From Ophioderma brevispina (Eukaryota > Echinodermata > Ophiuroidea > Amphilepidida > Ophiodermatidae), in NCBI GenBank assembly GCA_023653785.1, contig JAMKCH010014213.1, forward strand, positions 20,746 through 84,745: a DNA stretch of 64,000 nucleotides. Reading direction: 5' to 3'. The notes under the pieces were generated by a model, which was not told the DNA's origin, made no database searches, and saw nothing but the letters and a program-made list of their open reading frames with translations. The translations under genes were made by a program, and so were the position numbers. Within the stretch, counting starts at the first letter, position 1, and each line of letters starts with the position of its first letter. Of this stretch, positions 35,145 through 47,755 are shown one piece after another.

Positions 35145-37245
35145 CTACTTAATAACTAGTTTGGGATTTTCCCTAGGTATTGTTGCAGTTGATGTTGCAC
35201 ATGTAATGATATCATCAATGTGAAGATCGAATTGGTCAAAGTTGATGTAAAGTCTTTTTAAGTATGCGGCGCAGCTTAATGTATTGAAGTTGGTGGCGCC
35301 CAGCTCCCTGTTTACTTGTTTCGGGTTTGGGGGAGAGTCCATACGCGCCGGTAGAAAGGTGGCACTCATTGAGAATGTTAATCCGCAGTCTCAGTGATGG
35401 AGAACCACACTGGCAGGCTGACAGGGTCTCAGCCCTCATCGGGTGCATGATTGTAACGACCGACACCTTTCGAATCCTGTTGAAAAGGTTGATCCTTCGC
35501 TTGCGTGGAAAGTGGCTACCAGGTAAGGAGTTTCTGTCATGGGGTGTGGATAGTCCATTGGGTCTGGTCTTGGAGTATCTAGCCTGTCAGTACTCCATGT
35601 CTGTACGAATGCTTGAATGGAGAAGCTGGAGAGTTTGTAGTCAGCAATGCCGACAGAGAGTCGACGAGAACGCAGCCCTCTGTCTGCCAAGCTGATGTGA
35701 TTCTTTGACATATTATGCAGCAGTTCTTGCTGTCCAACAAGCTTGTGTCACCAGTTTATGTTGGGTTGTTCTCTTCTCCGAAACTTAAAGCAGGTGCAAG
35801 TGCCTGAACGCAACTCGTATAAACTCGATGGGAGTTGGAGTAGGCAGCCAGTAATGTTTTCACGGGTTATCGTTGAGTACTCTGTCCCAGTTTTCTTTGT
35901 GTGAAAGCTATTGCACCATGCTGGGGCGGCATACTCAGGCAGCGCCGTAGACCAGAGCCAGGCGGTGTTGCGTAGGGTGGATGTGCTTACACCCCAGGAA
36001 GATCAGCAAAAGCGACACAGGCAGGTTATGCCTCGAGGATACCTTTGACGTACTGCTGACTCGATTGCTGCCGGTATAGTAAGCTGCCGGTCAAGCTTCA
36101 CTCCCAGGTAGGTTGATGTAGGATTTCTATGAGGCACTCCTGATGATTGATTTTAAAGCTGGCAATGAGCCTCTGTGGTGTTAAGATGGAAGGCATTAGC
36201 GGTAGTTTTGGCTTCACTCAGCATGCGTCTCCGAGTCTTGAAGATATTGCTGCAAGTAAGGGACATGTCTGAAGTGGTGTACATGTTTACTTCAATCCCG
36301 CTTCTGTCCGAGTGAAGAACGCAAGACCGTCGGTGCAAACATATTGTCTGAGATGTTGTTTGAGGTAAGTCACTGATATGCAGGTTAAGCAGCAAGGGAG
36401 CTAACACTGAAACTTGTGGGATTCCGTCCTCAGACGACGCAGACAACTACTGCCCATCACTGGTCTTGATGGCATGTTAATATGAATTGATTGTACAAGG
36501 TGGACGATCGAGATGGTCCTGCAGAAGCTTGAGTGTTCGGACCTGATTGCCACACCAGTGTCAGTGCTGCAGTTAAGGTTCACCAAGATGACGCTACCTT
36601 ACGACGCTTGCAAAGCTTTCATCGATGGTCATTGTGAGTTGTACGATCTGATGGATAGTGCATCCGGCCACGGAGAAATCCCGCTTGGAATACCGAGTTT
36701 TTTGTGTGATGGATTTCGACGACTGGCTCAGCCGGGCCAGAATCAGCCTCTCAAGGAGTTGAAGGAAACACCACAGTGTAGATATGGCGGTAGTTCTGGG
36801 GTTGTCAACAGGGCTTGTTTGGAATTTGGTTTGGGGAGTGCGGATGATAGTAGCCCTCCTCCAGATCATAGGTAAGGACTGTTTGGTGAGGCCAACATGT
36901 GTACAACTCCTGGAGCCAATCAAGACATCGTGGGTCACAGTGAATCAGGCTGTTAGCAGTCCCTGGGCTTTCCAATCTTTATTTAAACTGATAGCAGAGA
37001 TGAGTTTATTATAGTGAGAAGAGTGTTGAAAGTGACCCGTCCCCGCAAGGGACTCTTACGAAGTTGGTGTCTCTTTGTAACAGAGCGAGTGTGATCCGTA
37101 TCAATATCCTTGAAAACGACCATTTGCGAGGAGTGCTCAGGACATTCGATGATTTGAACCGCTGCCGGTGACGTCGGTTTATAGGCTTCCAGTCCTCCCA
37201 ACTATCATTTTGAGGGCACATGTGCGTGAGGGAACATGTGTTCCA
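35145..37245 (-). mobile_element. Degenerate non-LTR retrotransposon C (RT to C-terminus)
   Basis: On the minus strand the RT reads in pieces. About 36.6-36.94 kb gives PMIWRRATII...LLERLILARLSQSSK...CTIHQIVQL, typical of RT fingers in jockey/CR1-like LINEs. About 36.15-36.45 kb gives GIPQVSVLAPLLLNLHISDL followed by MLSEAKTTANAFHLN. The C-terminal Cys-containing region (CQCGSPSLRLRINILNECH) is at about 35.24-35.47 kb. Multiple frameshifts and stops make it inactive. Its 5' part is duplicated at 38.2-40.3 kb. Confidence 0.75.
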
Positions 37246-37470
37246 GGGGAGGATATACGGCTGAATCATGATTTGCAGATTGCGGGTTCGAGGTCCCGCT
37301 GCGGCCAATGTGTTCGGCCCCTTGAGTAGGCGCATTTACCTCAATTACTCCTCTCTACCCAGGTGTATTAAATGGGTACCAGCAGTATTCACTGTTGGGA
37401 AGGTTAACAGACCGTGTAGAGGAGGTGTGGCGATCCTTCTACAGTAACATTACATGGTGGAGTTATGGCC
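37200..37470 (+). mobile_element. tRNA-derived SINE-like unit (first copy)
   Basis: GCGGGTTCGAGGTCCCGCTG is a Pol III B box with its T-arm stem (one base inserted compared with the 39.3-kb copy). It is followed by CTCCTCTCTACCCAGGTGTA and AATGGGTACCAG. It lies antisense to LINE C and is present at the same relative place in both duplicated units. Confidence 0.5.
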
Positions 37471-38210
37471 CCAATCGCTTCGAAAGAGAGAGGGAACTCC
37501 GTTATGGTTACCCGGTCTGTCCCCTGTACCTTTAACCTTTACCTTACCCAACTATCAATTCCCTGGACCGTCTCCTCTCCGCGATCGCGACGTTGCCTGT
37601 CCAAGCAGTTTGTTCAGTACTGAAAGCCTTGGATTGTCGCTTCTTCCAGAGTTCAGAACTGTCATTGTAAAGAAACAACACATTCCCGTCAAGGATGGGC
37701 TGTATCTGCGACGCAAAACAAGTGGGATGGTCTTCGTTGATATTCATAAATGAAGAGTTTACATAGTTGCTGTGTAAGGAATTGTCAGAAGTTGGAGGAG
37801 GTGGTGTCGGGAGGGTAGGCACTCTGAATCCACAGATTCTCATACTGGTCCTAGTCTGCCTTGAGGAAGTCCACCTTTTTACTGGGCTTGTTGGTACAAA
37901 CTCAGGCAAGGCTATCCTGAGCGGGAAAGCGGTCGAGAAATCACGTGCGGTGAACAGGAAAGGGCAACCTATTTACAAATGCAAGATCGGGATTTGAGGC
38001 ATCCCGGACTGTTATGCTGCAGAACAATTCGTCATCAAAGAACCTATAGAACCTGTCATTGAACTGCTGGACAAATGTTATCTTCTGGACTGCCCCAAAA
38101 AGGAAAAGATTCCCATGCATGGATTTATTATCGTGGAAAATGAAGTGAGCAAGACACTGTTTGAAATCGTCACCGTGAAGACATGTCGTCGTAACTTGCA
38201 AAGCTCCCTT

Positions 38211-40282
38211 GAGATTGATTTGAAGTTGGCTGATGAGCCTCTTTGTTGTTAAGATAAGCATAGCGGTGGTCTTGGCTTCACTCAGCATGATTCTCCGGGT
38301 CTTGAGATATGTGCAAGTAGGGCCATGTCGGTAGCAAGTTGGTGTACCTTTTACTTCAACAATACTCAGCTTTACTGTCTCGAGTGAAGAAGACAAGAGC
38401 CTTCGGTGCACCATATTGTCTAGATTTGTTTGAGGTAAGTCAACGATATGCAATGTTACGGCACATGGGAGCCAACACTGAAACTTGTGGGATTCCGTTC
38501 CTCAGACGACGCAGTCCACTGGTCTGCCCATCACTGGTCTTGCTAGCATGTTACATATGAATTGATTGTACAAGGTGACGATCCGAGATGGTCCGAGAAG
38601 CTTGAGTGTCAGACCCTGATGCCACACGGTGTCATGTTGCTGCAGTAGGTCCACCAAGATGACGCCTACCTTACGACGCTTTTCAATCTTTCCCTCCTCA
38701 TTGTCATTTGTGAGTTTTAACGATCTGATGGATGTGCCCGGCCACTTAGAACATCCCGCTTGTTCATGCAGGGCAGATGGGATCGACGACTGCTCCCATC
38801 CGGGCCAGGATCAGCCTCTCAAGGAGTTTGAAGGAAACAACACAGTATGATATTTGGCGGTAGTTCTTGGGTTGTCAACAGGTTGTTTGCAATTGGTTTT
38901 GGGGATTGGCGATATAATTATCCCCTCCTCCAGATCAGGGTAAGGACTGTTTGGTGGGCAACATGTGTACACTCCTGGAGGCATTCAAGACATCGTGGGT
39001 CACAGTTCATCAGGATGTTTCATGTCCCTGGGCCTTTCCACTCTTTTGTTTAACTGAGTATCAGATATGAGTTTATCTATGAGAAGATTGTTTGAAAGTG
39101 ACCCGTCCACGCAAGGGGCTCGACTAAGTTTGGTGATCTCTTTTTAACACAGCGAGTGTCTCCTTATCAATGTCCTTGAAACTACCATTTGCGAGGAGTT
39201 GCTCCAGGCATTTTCGATGATTTGGGAATTCTGCCGGTGAGGCGTTTATAGTCTTCCAGTCCTCACCAACTATTCAGGAGGGCACATGTGAGTGAGGGCC
39301 ATGTGGTCCATGGGCTATGACGGCTGCTCATGATTTGAAAATTGCGGGGTTCGAGTCCCGCTGGCGGCCAATGTGTTTCGCCCTTAGTCACGGCTCTTTA
39401 CCCTCAATTAACTCCTCTCTACCCAGGTGTATAACAATGGTTACCAGCCATTATTCCATTTGGGAAGGTAACAGACTCGTGGTAGAGGAGGTGTGTGCGA
39501 TCCCCCCTACAGCAACATTACATGGTGTGAGTCTGGCCAATCGCTTCGAAAGAGAGATGGGCACTCCGTTCGCTGTGTACACAGGTCTGTCCCCTTTACC
39601 TTTACCTTTTAACTTACCACCCAACTATCAATTCCCTGGGACCGTCTCCTCTCCGCGCTCGCGACTGTTCCTTGTCCAAGCATTTGTCAGATCTAAGCCA
39701 GAAGCCTTGATTCGCTTCGTCAGAGTTCAGATTCATTGTAAAGCACCACATCCTCGGCAAGGATGGGCTGTATCTGCCGACGAAAACACGTGGATGGTCT
39801 TCTTTTGCTATCTAAATGAAGAGTTTACATAGTGCTGTGTAAGAAATGTTCAGGTTGGAGGAGGTTGGGGTCGGGAGGTTAGCACTTCTGACACGCACCA
39901 GATTCTCAAACTGGCCCCAGTCTGCCTTGCATAAGTTCCACCCAACGTTTTTACCTGGCGTTGTTGGTACAAACTCACAAGGCTATCCTGACGGAAATCG
40001 GGGGTCGAGAAACAGTACGGTGAACCGAAATGGCATCCATATTTAACAAAAAAATGCAAGATCAGGATTTTAGCAATCCCGGACTGTTATGCTTCAGAAA
40101 ATCTGTCGTCAAAGACCGATAGAACTTGTCATTGAACTGCTGGACAATGTTATCTTCTGGACTGCCCCAAAAAGGAAAAGATTCCCATGCATGGATTTAT
40201 TATCGTGGAAAATGAAGTGAGCAAGACACTGTTTGAAATCGTCACCGTGAAGACATGTCGTCGTAACTTGCAAAGCTCCCTT
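38211..40282 (-). mobile_element. LINE C duplicate (5' part and RT only)
   Basis: The minus strand repeats the RT text of LINE C (MLSEAKTTAMLILTTKRLI; ...LLERLILARIRPG-like text near 38.8 kb) and its upstream region, but lacks the C-terminal domain. It is heavily frameshifted, with single-base indels relative to the first copy. Confidence 0.6.
39270..39520 (+). mobile_element. tRNA-derived SINE-like unit (second copy)
   Basis: An A-box-like TGTGGTCCATGGGC is followed by the B box GGGGTTCGAGTCCCGCTGG with an intact T-arm stem, then CTCCTCTCTACCCAGGTGTA. Better preserved than the copy at 37.2 kb. Confidence 0.55.
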
Positions 40283-41520
40283 AAATTCTGAACTTTAGTC
40301 ACGGAGTGGACATTTAGATTCACAAGATAAACTTTAAGAAAATTAAGTGTATCGATTGTGATCACCATGTAATTGTTTGGACATTCCCAAATTTTCTTGA
40401 ACAATCATATGAATCAAACAAAAGTAAAAAATATATTCTGCTCTTAAAATTCGGGAACTATTGTGTGTGTTTAAAACGTTTAAAGGATATTTCCGACCTA
40501 GCATCCATGTGATACCGAGCAGAAATTGCGCGTGTCGGTAAATTGAGCTGATTTTGAGATTATGCCATGGAGTTTGTGACGATTTCAAGTTGTAAAGAGC
40601 TTGAAATTTAAATAGGAATTGGGAAGTAGTAGTGAGCTGAAGCTCAAACTGGGAATTGGAAAAGTAAAGGCAAGGAAAGGCTAGCTCGTCAGATTCTTAC
40701 ACATATTGGTTGTTGATGCGGCGAAAAATATCGCCTGGTCCAAAAATTTCAGAACAACAGTTTTTAAACGAGTGCTTTGTTATTTGTAGTAATCAAAGTA
40801 TAGTTTGAAATGGCCCAAGGAATATTTGAAACCTTGTTCAGTGTTGTTGATACAGTCAGTATTCATTGGAAAGCACGGTAACTATATTTAGCTTTTGACA
40901 GATGTGTAATTATGATGAGGTTAAGCAGGCATACTCTCAAAGCATATGAATTGGAAAACAGGATGACCAGAACCGTATAGAAATTGACTGTCAAAGGAGC
41001 AAATGGTTTCTCGAAAGAAGTCGGCCACAGATTTTGGTCAACAGGCCAAAGGCGATGCCAATGGGTGTTCTTTCATTTATTCTTAAGAAAAAGTCACATG
41101 AAAGTAACCTGACTGATTTACTTGTCCTTGTCGTTATTTCTATACAAATATACTATGTCAGAGTGGGCAGTCTCTACAATCGGGTAACAACGATTCAAAT
41201 TGGCAACAGGGGTGCTGAAATCGGCAGCAACAGTTCCGCTTGCACATTGAAAGAGTGAATAAAATGATGCAAGCAAAAAAATCTAAATGTCATTGGAAAA
41301 AACCTTGGGGGTCCACACAAAACCCCAAAACTGTCATCTCTATAGAACATATTTCTACATCGAATAGTGAAATAATATTGCGAGGACACCCTCTAAACTG
41401 TTGTAAACAAATGGTTAAGAGCTGCATCAAATTCGTATTTTTTGCATTGCGATGATCAACCCGGAGGGTTTGGGTAGTCTGGCAAGTCGAACTTCACTTA
41501 ACGACAGCATTTTTCAGAAA
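40283..41520. other. Non-coding DNA
   Basis: No gene is recognised. Confidence 0.25.
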
Positions 41521-41532
41521 AAAAGACAGGAG

Positions 41533-41563
41533 GTTCCAGCCGCCGCCGCTTACGGCGGTTCCG
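41533..41563. repeat. GC-rich hairpin
   Basis: CCGCCGCTTACGGCGG forms a perfect CCGCCG/CGGCGG stem around a short loop, within AT-rich DNA and about 150 bp from the tRNA-like unit. Function unknown. Confidence 0.4.
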
Positions 41564-41708
41564 GAAAGTGTGGGTCTGATGTGTCAGACTGCGAAAGATA
41601 TTGAAATTTAAAAACTACTTAGTTCTCCAGGTAGACAAGGATTGTATATATATTAATCTTTCCCTGGAGATGGCCAGCGAACGTAAGTGTTGAAAAAAAA
41701 AAAAACAT

Positions 41709-41788
41709 GTCCGCTTGGCCGGAATCGAACCGGCGGCCTTCGAATTAATGCACGACTCTCTAACCGACTGAGCTATCAAGGCGGGTCG
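41709..41788 (-). tRNA. tRNA-Ile-like Pol III unit, probable pseudogene or SINE head
   Basis: Minus strand: a perfect A box TAGCTCAGTCGG and B box GGTTCGATTCC with a five-base T-arm stem (GCCGG/CCGGC). It ends CAAGCGGACATG followed by 13 T, a Pol III terminator. The text TCGTGCATTAATTCGAAGG resembles the anticodon arm of eukaryotic tRNA-Ile but is one base short, so the anticodon stem pairs poorly. The acceptor (CCGCCTTG / CAAGCGG) needs a bulged C. It is most likely a tRNA pseudogene; sequence error in a real tRNA is possible. Confidence 0.5.
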
Positions 41789-41792
41789 GTAA

Positions 41793-43540
41793 AGAAGAGG
41801 CGATAGAATAGCATCTATCGGGTGTGTAGGTTTGCTAAAAGAGGGTTATCTAAATTAGTACTGCGCGAGAGATTAACGTTATCAGATCGTCATAGCGAAT
41901 GCATGCACATGAAACTAAATCTCAAAATTCCTCCGGAAAACGGAGGGGTTCTATGGAGTTTTGTATCAGAGGTAGTGCTATTTTTTGTTTGAAATGTTCT
42001 CGTATTGGGTCTGAACCTATAGAACCTAACGAGAAAATTAAAAAGGTTTTTGTCGGGTACTTCGGTGCTCGCAACGACGGAAAAGTGAACACTCAATCGC
42101 TACGGGCCGCACCCCTTTTCCCACATGCCTTTCGATATTATTCCAGTCTTGAGACTTTTCAAGCGCTGTTTCAATTTACGCAACTTTTTTTTCAATTTTA
42201 GAAACAGACATACGTACTTACCACCGGACCGCCGAGCCCGGCCCCAGTCCCCGATCAAGGATGGTTGCTTATAGCGCCCTCTTGATTTGACGCGACTGAG
42301 GCACCACCGCCACAGACGCCAGTCGCGAGCAAAGAGCGCCATCCGGGCCATCATCTTCTGTATGGACAACTTTGGGTATCCGATGTTGAAGATTTATATT
42401 CCCTCTGTGACGTTCCTAAAAGTGACGAATTCTTTTATTTTAAGCCTAACATTATGATTTGTTAGTGTTTAGGGCATATATAAAAAGTATTTTCCTGTAG
42501 AAGTTTATATGGAGCACATATGGAACTATTTCTTACATAAATCCTTTATTTTTTATTTTAATATTTCTTCCAGTGGTACTACCCCTGGATAACCATTGCA
42601 AATTTGTTAATTCAATTTAGTCTTTTTGTGTGCGCTGATCACGACCTGAGACACTGCACATTGTGCATCCATACTATATAATCATAAATTGCTTGTGGAA
42701 TTCTTTTCAATATTTTCTTGTCGTTATACCATAATTGCAAACCATGCGTGCTTTTCGTTTTGCGGAAAAGCCGTGGTGGCAAGCACAAAAAACGTGGATG
42801 CTAAAGAGGACCCTGCTAAGCAAATCAAGGAAAACAACAGTTGTATCAGGGTGGTTGGTAACACAATACATAAAAGTAACTTAAGTAGGGTACAAGTAGT
42901 AACGATCCTAAACCAAAATGAAGTACGTTTTTACTTGGAATGCCGGTAGACAATCAAAACAAATCGGTGGCATTGTGTGACTTCGTCATCAGCAATTAGT
43001 TGGGTATCTTTGTCATCACCGAGTCACGGACTGAATGGAGATGGGCAGAGAAGAAAATTATGTAGATATTGCTAAATAATCCAGAATACGGTGATATAAT
43101 AAAACGAGAAACTGTGAGTAAAAGTGTCAACATCTTTCGTTAAAATTCGCGACCCGATAATTGTAGTCAAAGTTCGATGGACGGTGCGGGGGGTCCAACT
43201 TGTACATTGGAAAATGGGTGTTTTATTCAGTTCTAAAAATATTTAACATACCTTGTAAACCTTTAGTTAAATAAATAAATAAAATGCATTTATTATATGG
43301 AGCTTACAGAGAACACAATGCTTACAATAAAACACTTAATACAAAATACAAACATGACATCATAATATAAATATTAACAAATAAAAAATTGTTTTTTAGT
43401 ATTTTTAAATATCAGGAAATAGGTATGTTTTTCAGGAGCCACTTAAAGACATTGGTCATTGCTGGTGGAGGGCGCCTCTCTGATTATTCCGCTTAACGGG
43501 AAGCGTGTTCAGGCGTGAGTCCAATAACGCTAGATCTTAG
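41793..43540. other. Non-coding DNA
   Basis: No gene is recognised. Open frames at 41899-42201 and 42689-42949 have no domain. An AAAT-type simple repeat lies near 43270-43285 and a G14 run near 43546. Confidence 0.25.
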
Positions 43541-43799
43541 GAAGGGGGGGGGGGGGGATCCCGGATCGCAAATTGTACAATTCTAATGCAACATGCTTGC
43601 AAATGTAGCTTTGTTTTAAGGACATTGATTGGGCAGCAGAGCATTTCGACTGCGTCGCCTGAGCGAACGGTTAGAGTCCCACCAGGCATCAGTATGACCC
43701 CCATGCTTTTCAATTGATCTAACCAAACAATGGCTAAGCCGACGATAGTGCTCTTCTTCACTCGCACAGAAGCTGGACTGAAGTTAGAAAGTTATACTT

Positions 43800-44185
43800 A
43801 CTGCAGATAGGGCCCTACTGAGATTACTCAAGATCTGGAGACTCAAGCGAGTGAAGCCGGACCAATTGCTTACTGGATTCCCATCTCAACACCAAAAGGG
43901 CTCATCGCCAGCTTCAATCAACTATTAATTGGAGGCCTCTGCCAAACAATCATACCCACTTATGTGGGCGGAGTGAAGCTTGATCGGCAGCTACTTATCG
44001 GCAGCACCTCGATGTCATTATGTGCAAAGGTATCTTCGAGGAAAACCTCCTGTCCCGCCTGTTGGTTATTTCTGCATGGGGGGTGACTAGCCTGGCTCTG
44101 TTACAGCGCTGCTGAATATGGCCTCACAGTATGGCTGCAATAGTTTTCACACCAAAGAAGGGACAGGGGAACTGCGCACTTCGTT
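43800..44185 (+). mobile_element. Non-LTR retrotransposon D, RT part (left of insertion)
   Basis: In shifting + frames the text reads CGRSEA / THLCG...VKLDRQLTYRQHLDVIMC, the RT region usually written YLGV.LDR.LTY..H, followed by LCYSAAEYG.TVW. The reading breaks off at about 44185, where an inverted-repeat array begins. It resumes at about 48.70 kb. Confidence 0.65.
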
Positions 44186-44199
44186 TCAATATCAATGTC

Positions 44200-44745
44200 T
44201 AATATCCAGAAGTTCTAATTCAATTTTGTCTAAAAATCACATAGTCTAATGCCCACATACTCTATTTCATTGCTATTAACCATTTTTCGACAAATTACCA
44301 TTTCGTCTAAGTCACCACATCGCTAATACAGTTCGTATAATGCCCAGTTGGTATAATCACTACGTTGTCTACAACCATTTCGTCTAATGCCATTCGTCTA
44401 CTGCCATTTGGTCTAATCCACCAGATTGTCTTAAACCATTTCGTCTAATTCATTTCGTCTACTGACCACGTGGTCTAATCACCAGATTGTCTAAAACCAT
44501 TTCTAATGTCATTTCGTCTCTGACCACTTGGTCTAAGCACCAGGATTGGTCTAAAACCATGTAACTAATGCCATTTGTCTACTGCACAGTTGGTCTAATC
44601 ACCAGATGGTCTTCTAAACCATTTCGTTAAGTCATTTCGTATTACTGACACTTGGTCTAATGACAGATTGTCTAAAACCATTTCGACTAATGCCATTTGG
44701 TCTAATGCCCATCGTCTTACTCCCCATTTTGTCTAATGAGGTATA
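44200..44745. repeat. Left minisatellite arm, TCTAATGCCATTTCG type
   Basis: At least 25 imperfect units alternate between CCATTTCGTCTAATG and CACTTGGTCTAATCACCAGATTGTCTAAAA forms, with many one-base indels. It is the reverse complement of the array at 48075-48690. Confidence 0.8.
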
Positions 44746-45329
44746 AACAGAGGACACCATAGTACAATATTAAATAACAAACACGAAATGAAATGTTGCA
44801 CATGTTTATTTCCTGAATTTCAGACCTTTAAAGTTACTAGCTTTCTTAACATTGCCGCCCATTCACAATTTCAAGCCTAAATTTGTGATATGTAGTTGAC
44901 CTTTCATAATTTTAGCTTGTCAATTCTGCAGAAATTTGTTGCAATGTGGTCATGTTCACAAATTGTATTTTGGTGTGTGATTTGCATTTCTTTTCTTTCT
45001 CTTTCTCTTATCTAAATCAAAGCATATAACACAGCACATTGAGATCTGACTGGCAAGTTGGCCAAAATGGTTAGAACTAATATTGAAGGATCTTTTCTTT
45101 TTTTGAAAAGGTTTTTCTTTTTTTAATTTTGCTAAAAAATGATTAAAAAGAACTCCAATTATTACAAAATAGTAAATTGAAAGCCTATCCTTGCAGTTGA
45201 TCATTGGCCTGGAAAAAAAAATTGGTTGGGGTTGGACGAATCTCTGAAAAAATGACCTTTTTACGGACACCCGTAGTACATCTCGTTCGGCTCCCACGAT
45301 GCGCATTATAGGCAAGAAAAACAAAAAAA

Positions 45330-45525
45330 CAATAATAATAACAAAAAAAAAAAAAAAGGTGGTCTCAGAAGACGGCGCGAATTGCTTTTACAATTGTGTT
45401 GTTAGCGCATATTATTATATTATTGATTTTAGATGTATCAATGAAAAATGCTTTTTAATCAAAACATCAAAAAAGGAGGGGAAAGTTAGCGGGCCGAAAA
45501 AAAAAAAAAAAAAAAAAAATAACAG
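45330..45525. repeat. A-rich low-complexity stretches
   Basis: Long A runs at about 45342-45357 and 45498-45518, inside the foldback element. They yield short lysine-rich open frames without meaning. Confidence 0.6.
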
Positions 45526-46039
45526 GGTCATCAAAATGCAATAACAATGTTTACATTTCGCGTTTGCCTATTATATCATTAACCCTGCATTAAAATCTAG
45601 AATAGTAATTTCAAATGAACCACTATTGTGTGAACTTTAAGTAGGGTATATCATATTTATAAAATTTAGGTTGCCTGCAGCTCATGTTCATCTTCCACCA
45701 AAAAGCACAGGTATTAATTGCAAATGTAGCATGAGGATCCAAGGGGGGGGGGGCGGGGGGTCACAATTGAAATGGAAAGGGGTTTGTAAGGCTGGCGCTT
45801 CAAAACTCAGGCATTCGGTGACAGCTGACTCAAAAAAAATAGGGGTCTGGGTGAGGGGTGGGAGACCGCACAAAGCCCTCCGCGGCATGAATGAGTTTCG
45901 CTTGTCATAGATTTGCTGATTTATAGAATCATGCATTAAGGCCCCCCCTCCCATTCTATAATACAAAAATATCATTACGGCCGCTTGAACTCTGAAATTA
46001 AGACTGAATACATAGGGCTCGTTCACTGGTATCCACATT

Positions 46040-46265
46040 AAAACAGTCCTCTGTGGCCCACTGGTATTTCTCACGCCAGGAAAGGAAAGCGAGAGGCTCC
46101 GGGTTCGAGACGTGTATTTAGTCTTTATTAGTTATGTGCTCCCAGTTTCTCCCGGCGTCATATATATTTACCAAATTATTTACCGGTGTCAGCCAGACAT
46201 AGTCCGCCGTGAGCCCTAGTCCGGTCCATAGGACGATAACGGAATAAAGCGTGAAACTTAATGTT
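46040..46265 (+). mobile_element. tRNA-derived SINE inside the foldback element
   Basis: An A-box-like GTGGCCCACTGG and a B-box-like CCGGGTTCGAGAC lie about 45 bp apart, as in a tRNA promoter. The body continues CCCAGTTTCTCCCGGCG and ends GACGATAACGGAATAAAGCG. It is diverged and shows no clear T terminator. Confidence 0.5.
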
Positions 46266-46739
46266 GTGTGAAGAGTCAAATGAATGGAGTCCCCTATTCC
46301 TTACGTTGTAGCCGGACTGTGAGTACGCGGACTATAATACTGTCTACACCGGTGTCAAATGAGTATATTCCCCCTATAGAAAAAGTCCGGGGCTTTGGTC
46401 CTAGGGATGGCGTAATTCGGACATCTGGCCCTAGAATAGAGCCCTGTTATTACATCTTAATTTGTTCATGTTGTTGTACTCATTGTTTCCATGCGCAAAA
46501 TGGGACTTTCGCCTATTTTCTATAAGAAAAATACCCATTTGGCCGATTAGTGGACTTTTTAAATGACGTCATTGTGACGCAATTACTAGGTATTGTTGGT
46601 ACTTATTCTGTTATCAATGGAAAGAAAAAGAATAACATATCCACATGGTGTAAAAAGCATAGCATTAGCATTAGAAAATCCCAAAGGGAGGTGGTAACCA
46701 CAAGCCCGGTCACCCCACCCCCGTGGTAAACCCTGTTTA

Positions 46740-46930
46740 AACAAAAAGGCTCGGTAAGAAGACAAGGAATTAGGTTCTTTTCAAACGAACCAAAACGAGT
46801 TATTTAAAGTGTTATGACACCTTTTATGGTTCGTGAAACCTTGTTTGGGGGTTTCTCAGATTCGTAGGAACCATTTTTGAAGATTTCATTTAAGGGTCCA
46901 TATCGGGCCCAGGGGGAAAATTATAGTCAA
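46740..46930. repeat. GGTTC/GAACC repeat remnant
   Basis: TTAGGTTCTTTTC, CGAACCAAAACG, ATGGTTCGTGAAACC and TAGGAACCATTTTTG recur in both orientations, like the MITE text at 14.8 and 27.5 kb. Confidence 0.35.
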
Positions 46931-47394
46931 ATTTTTTCTTAGTGTGCGCAACAGCATACACTTAAAAATATTTGAACTATGAAACTGTTGTGAAATTAAA
47001 AATCTGTGGCACTTGTCTTGTATTTTAAAGGTGCACGAGAGATTTGAGACACCCCCAAATATTGTGTCCAAAATAGTATAATTTTCATATAGATTAGACA
47101 CTCTGCTAGATTTCTTTACCTGGTATTTGGATAAGAAATGTCTTAAAAGAGAGAAAAAAGTGGGGATTTGATTTGTTATTATTCAATGTAAAACATAGCA
47201 TGACACCTTATCTCTCACTACACCTTTAAGTTTCTTTTGTTATGCAAGCCAGTTTAAACAGTTATTTATAATAATTATAACGTTGGAAGGACACGACCAC
47301 TTTCTACGTCCTTTGTAGCTGTATAGCTGAAACATCTTTCTTATTTCTTATTTGCTTGATCTAATCAGACTGTCACTGTCTAGTAATAATGAGT

Positions 47395-47755
47395 GAAATC
47401 TTGTTAGGAATTTTAAAATTCCTCGGACTTGAACACAATTCCTAAGAACCAGTACTTTACCTATCACATGGACCAATACTTCTACAGACTAATAGTCCCG
47501 TCGCTCTCGTCGGGCTTGGACATAAATTCCTAAGGATCGATATTCTACCTTAAACCTGGACAATAGTTCCTCAATCCTCAAACTTAGTTCACCTACGAAC
47601 GAATACTAATTCGTCTAAGTACTTGCAGTCCAGGTTGGACATGGACCTAGCCCTAAGGAAGATATTCCATCGCTCGGTCAGGGCACTCAATTTCTATAAG
47701 GACTAATAGGCCTACCCATCTTCGGAACCATCTTCGGACTTAGAAAACTAAATCC
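47395..47755. repeat. Degenerate ~40-bp tandem repeat
   Basis: Words such as GGACTTGAACACAATTCCTA, GGACATAAATTCCTAAGGA, GGACAATAGTTCCT and AATACT / ATATTCTACC recur in order at about 40-bp spacing over 360 bp. Non-coding. Confidence 0.45.

Larger units (their letters stand above)
36165..40282. repeat. ~2.06-kb tandem duplication of a LINE 5' part plus SINE
   Basis: Unit 1 (about 36165-38210) and unit 2 (about 38225-40282) hold the same sequence in the same order: RT segment, SINE-like B box (GGGTTCGAG at 37284 and 39345), CCCAGGTGTATTAA / CCCAGGTGTATAAC, CGCTTCGAAAGAGAGA, and a terminal block. Most of the units differ by dense one-base indels. The last 135 bp (38076-38210 and 40148-40282) are identical by eye. 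The junction joins the 5' end of one LINE copy to the RT of the next. Confidence 0.7.

Noticed and set aside
38339..40046. Several + strand open frames (73-171 codons)
   Set aside because: They lie antisense to a duplicated LINE and differ between the two units by single-base indels, so they are shadows.
41709..41788. Functional tRNA gene
   Set aside because: Anticodon stem and acceptor stem do not pair properly; annotated as a tRNA-like unit instead.
44200..44745. CRISPR-like array
   Set aside because: Units are short, imperfect and contiguous without unique spacers; the inverted partner at 48.1 kb identifies a foldback transposon arm in animal DNA.
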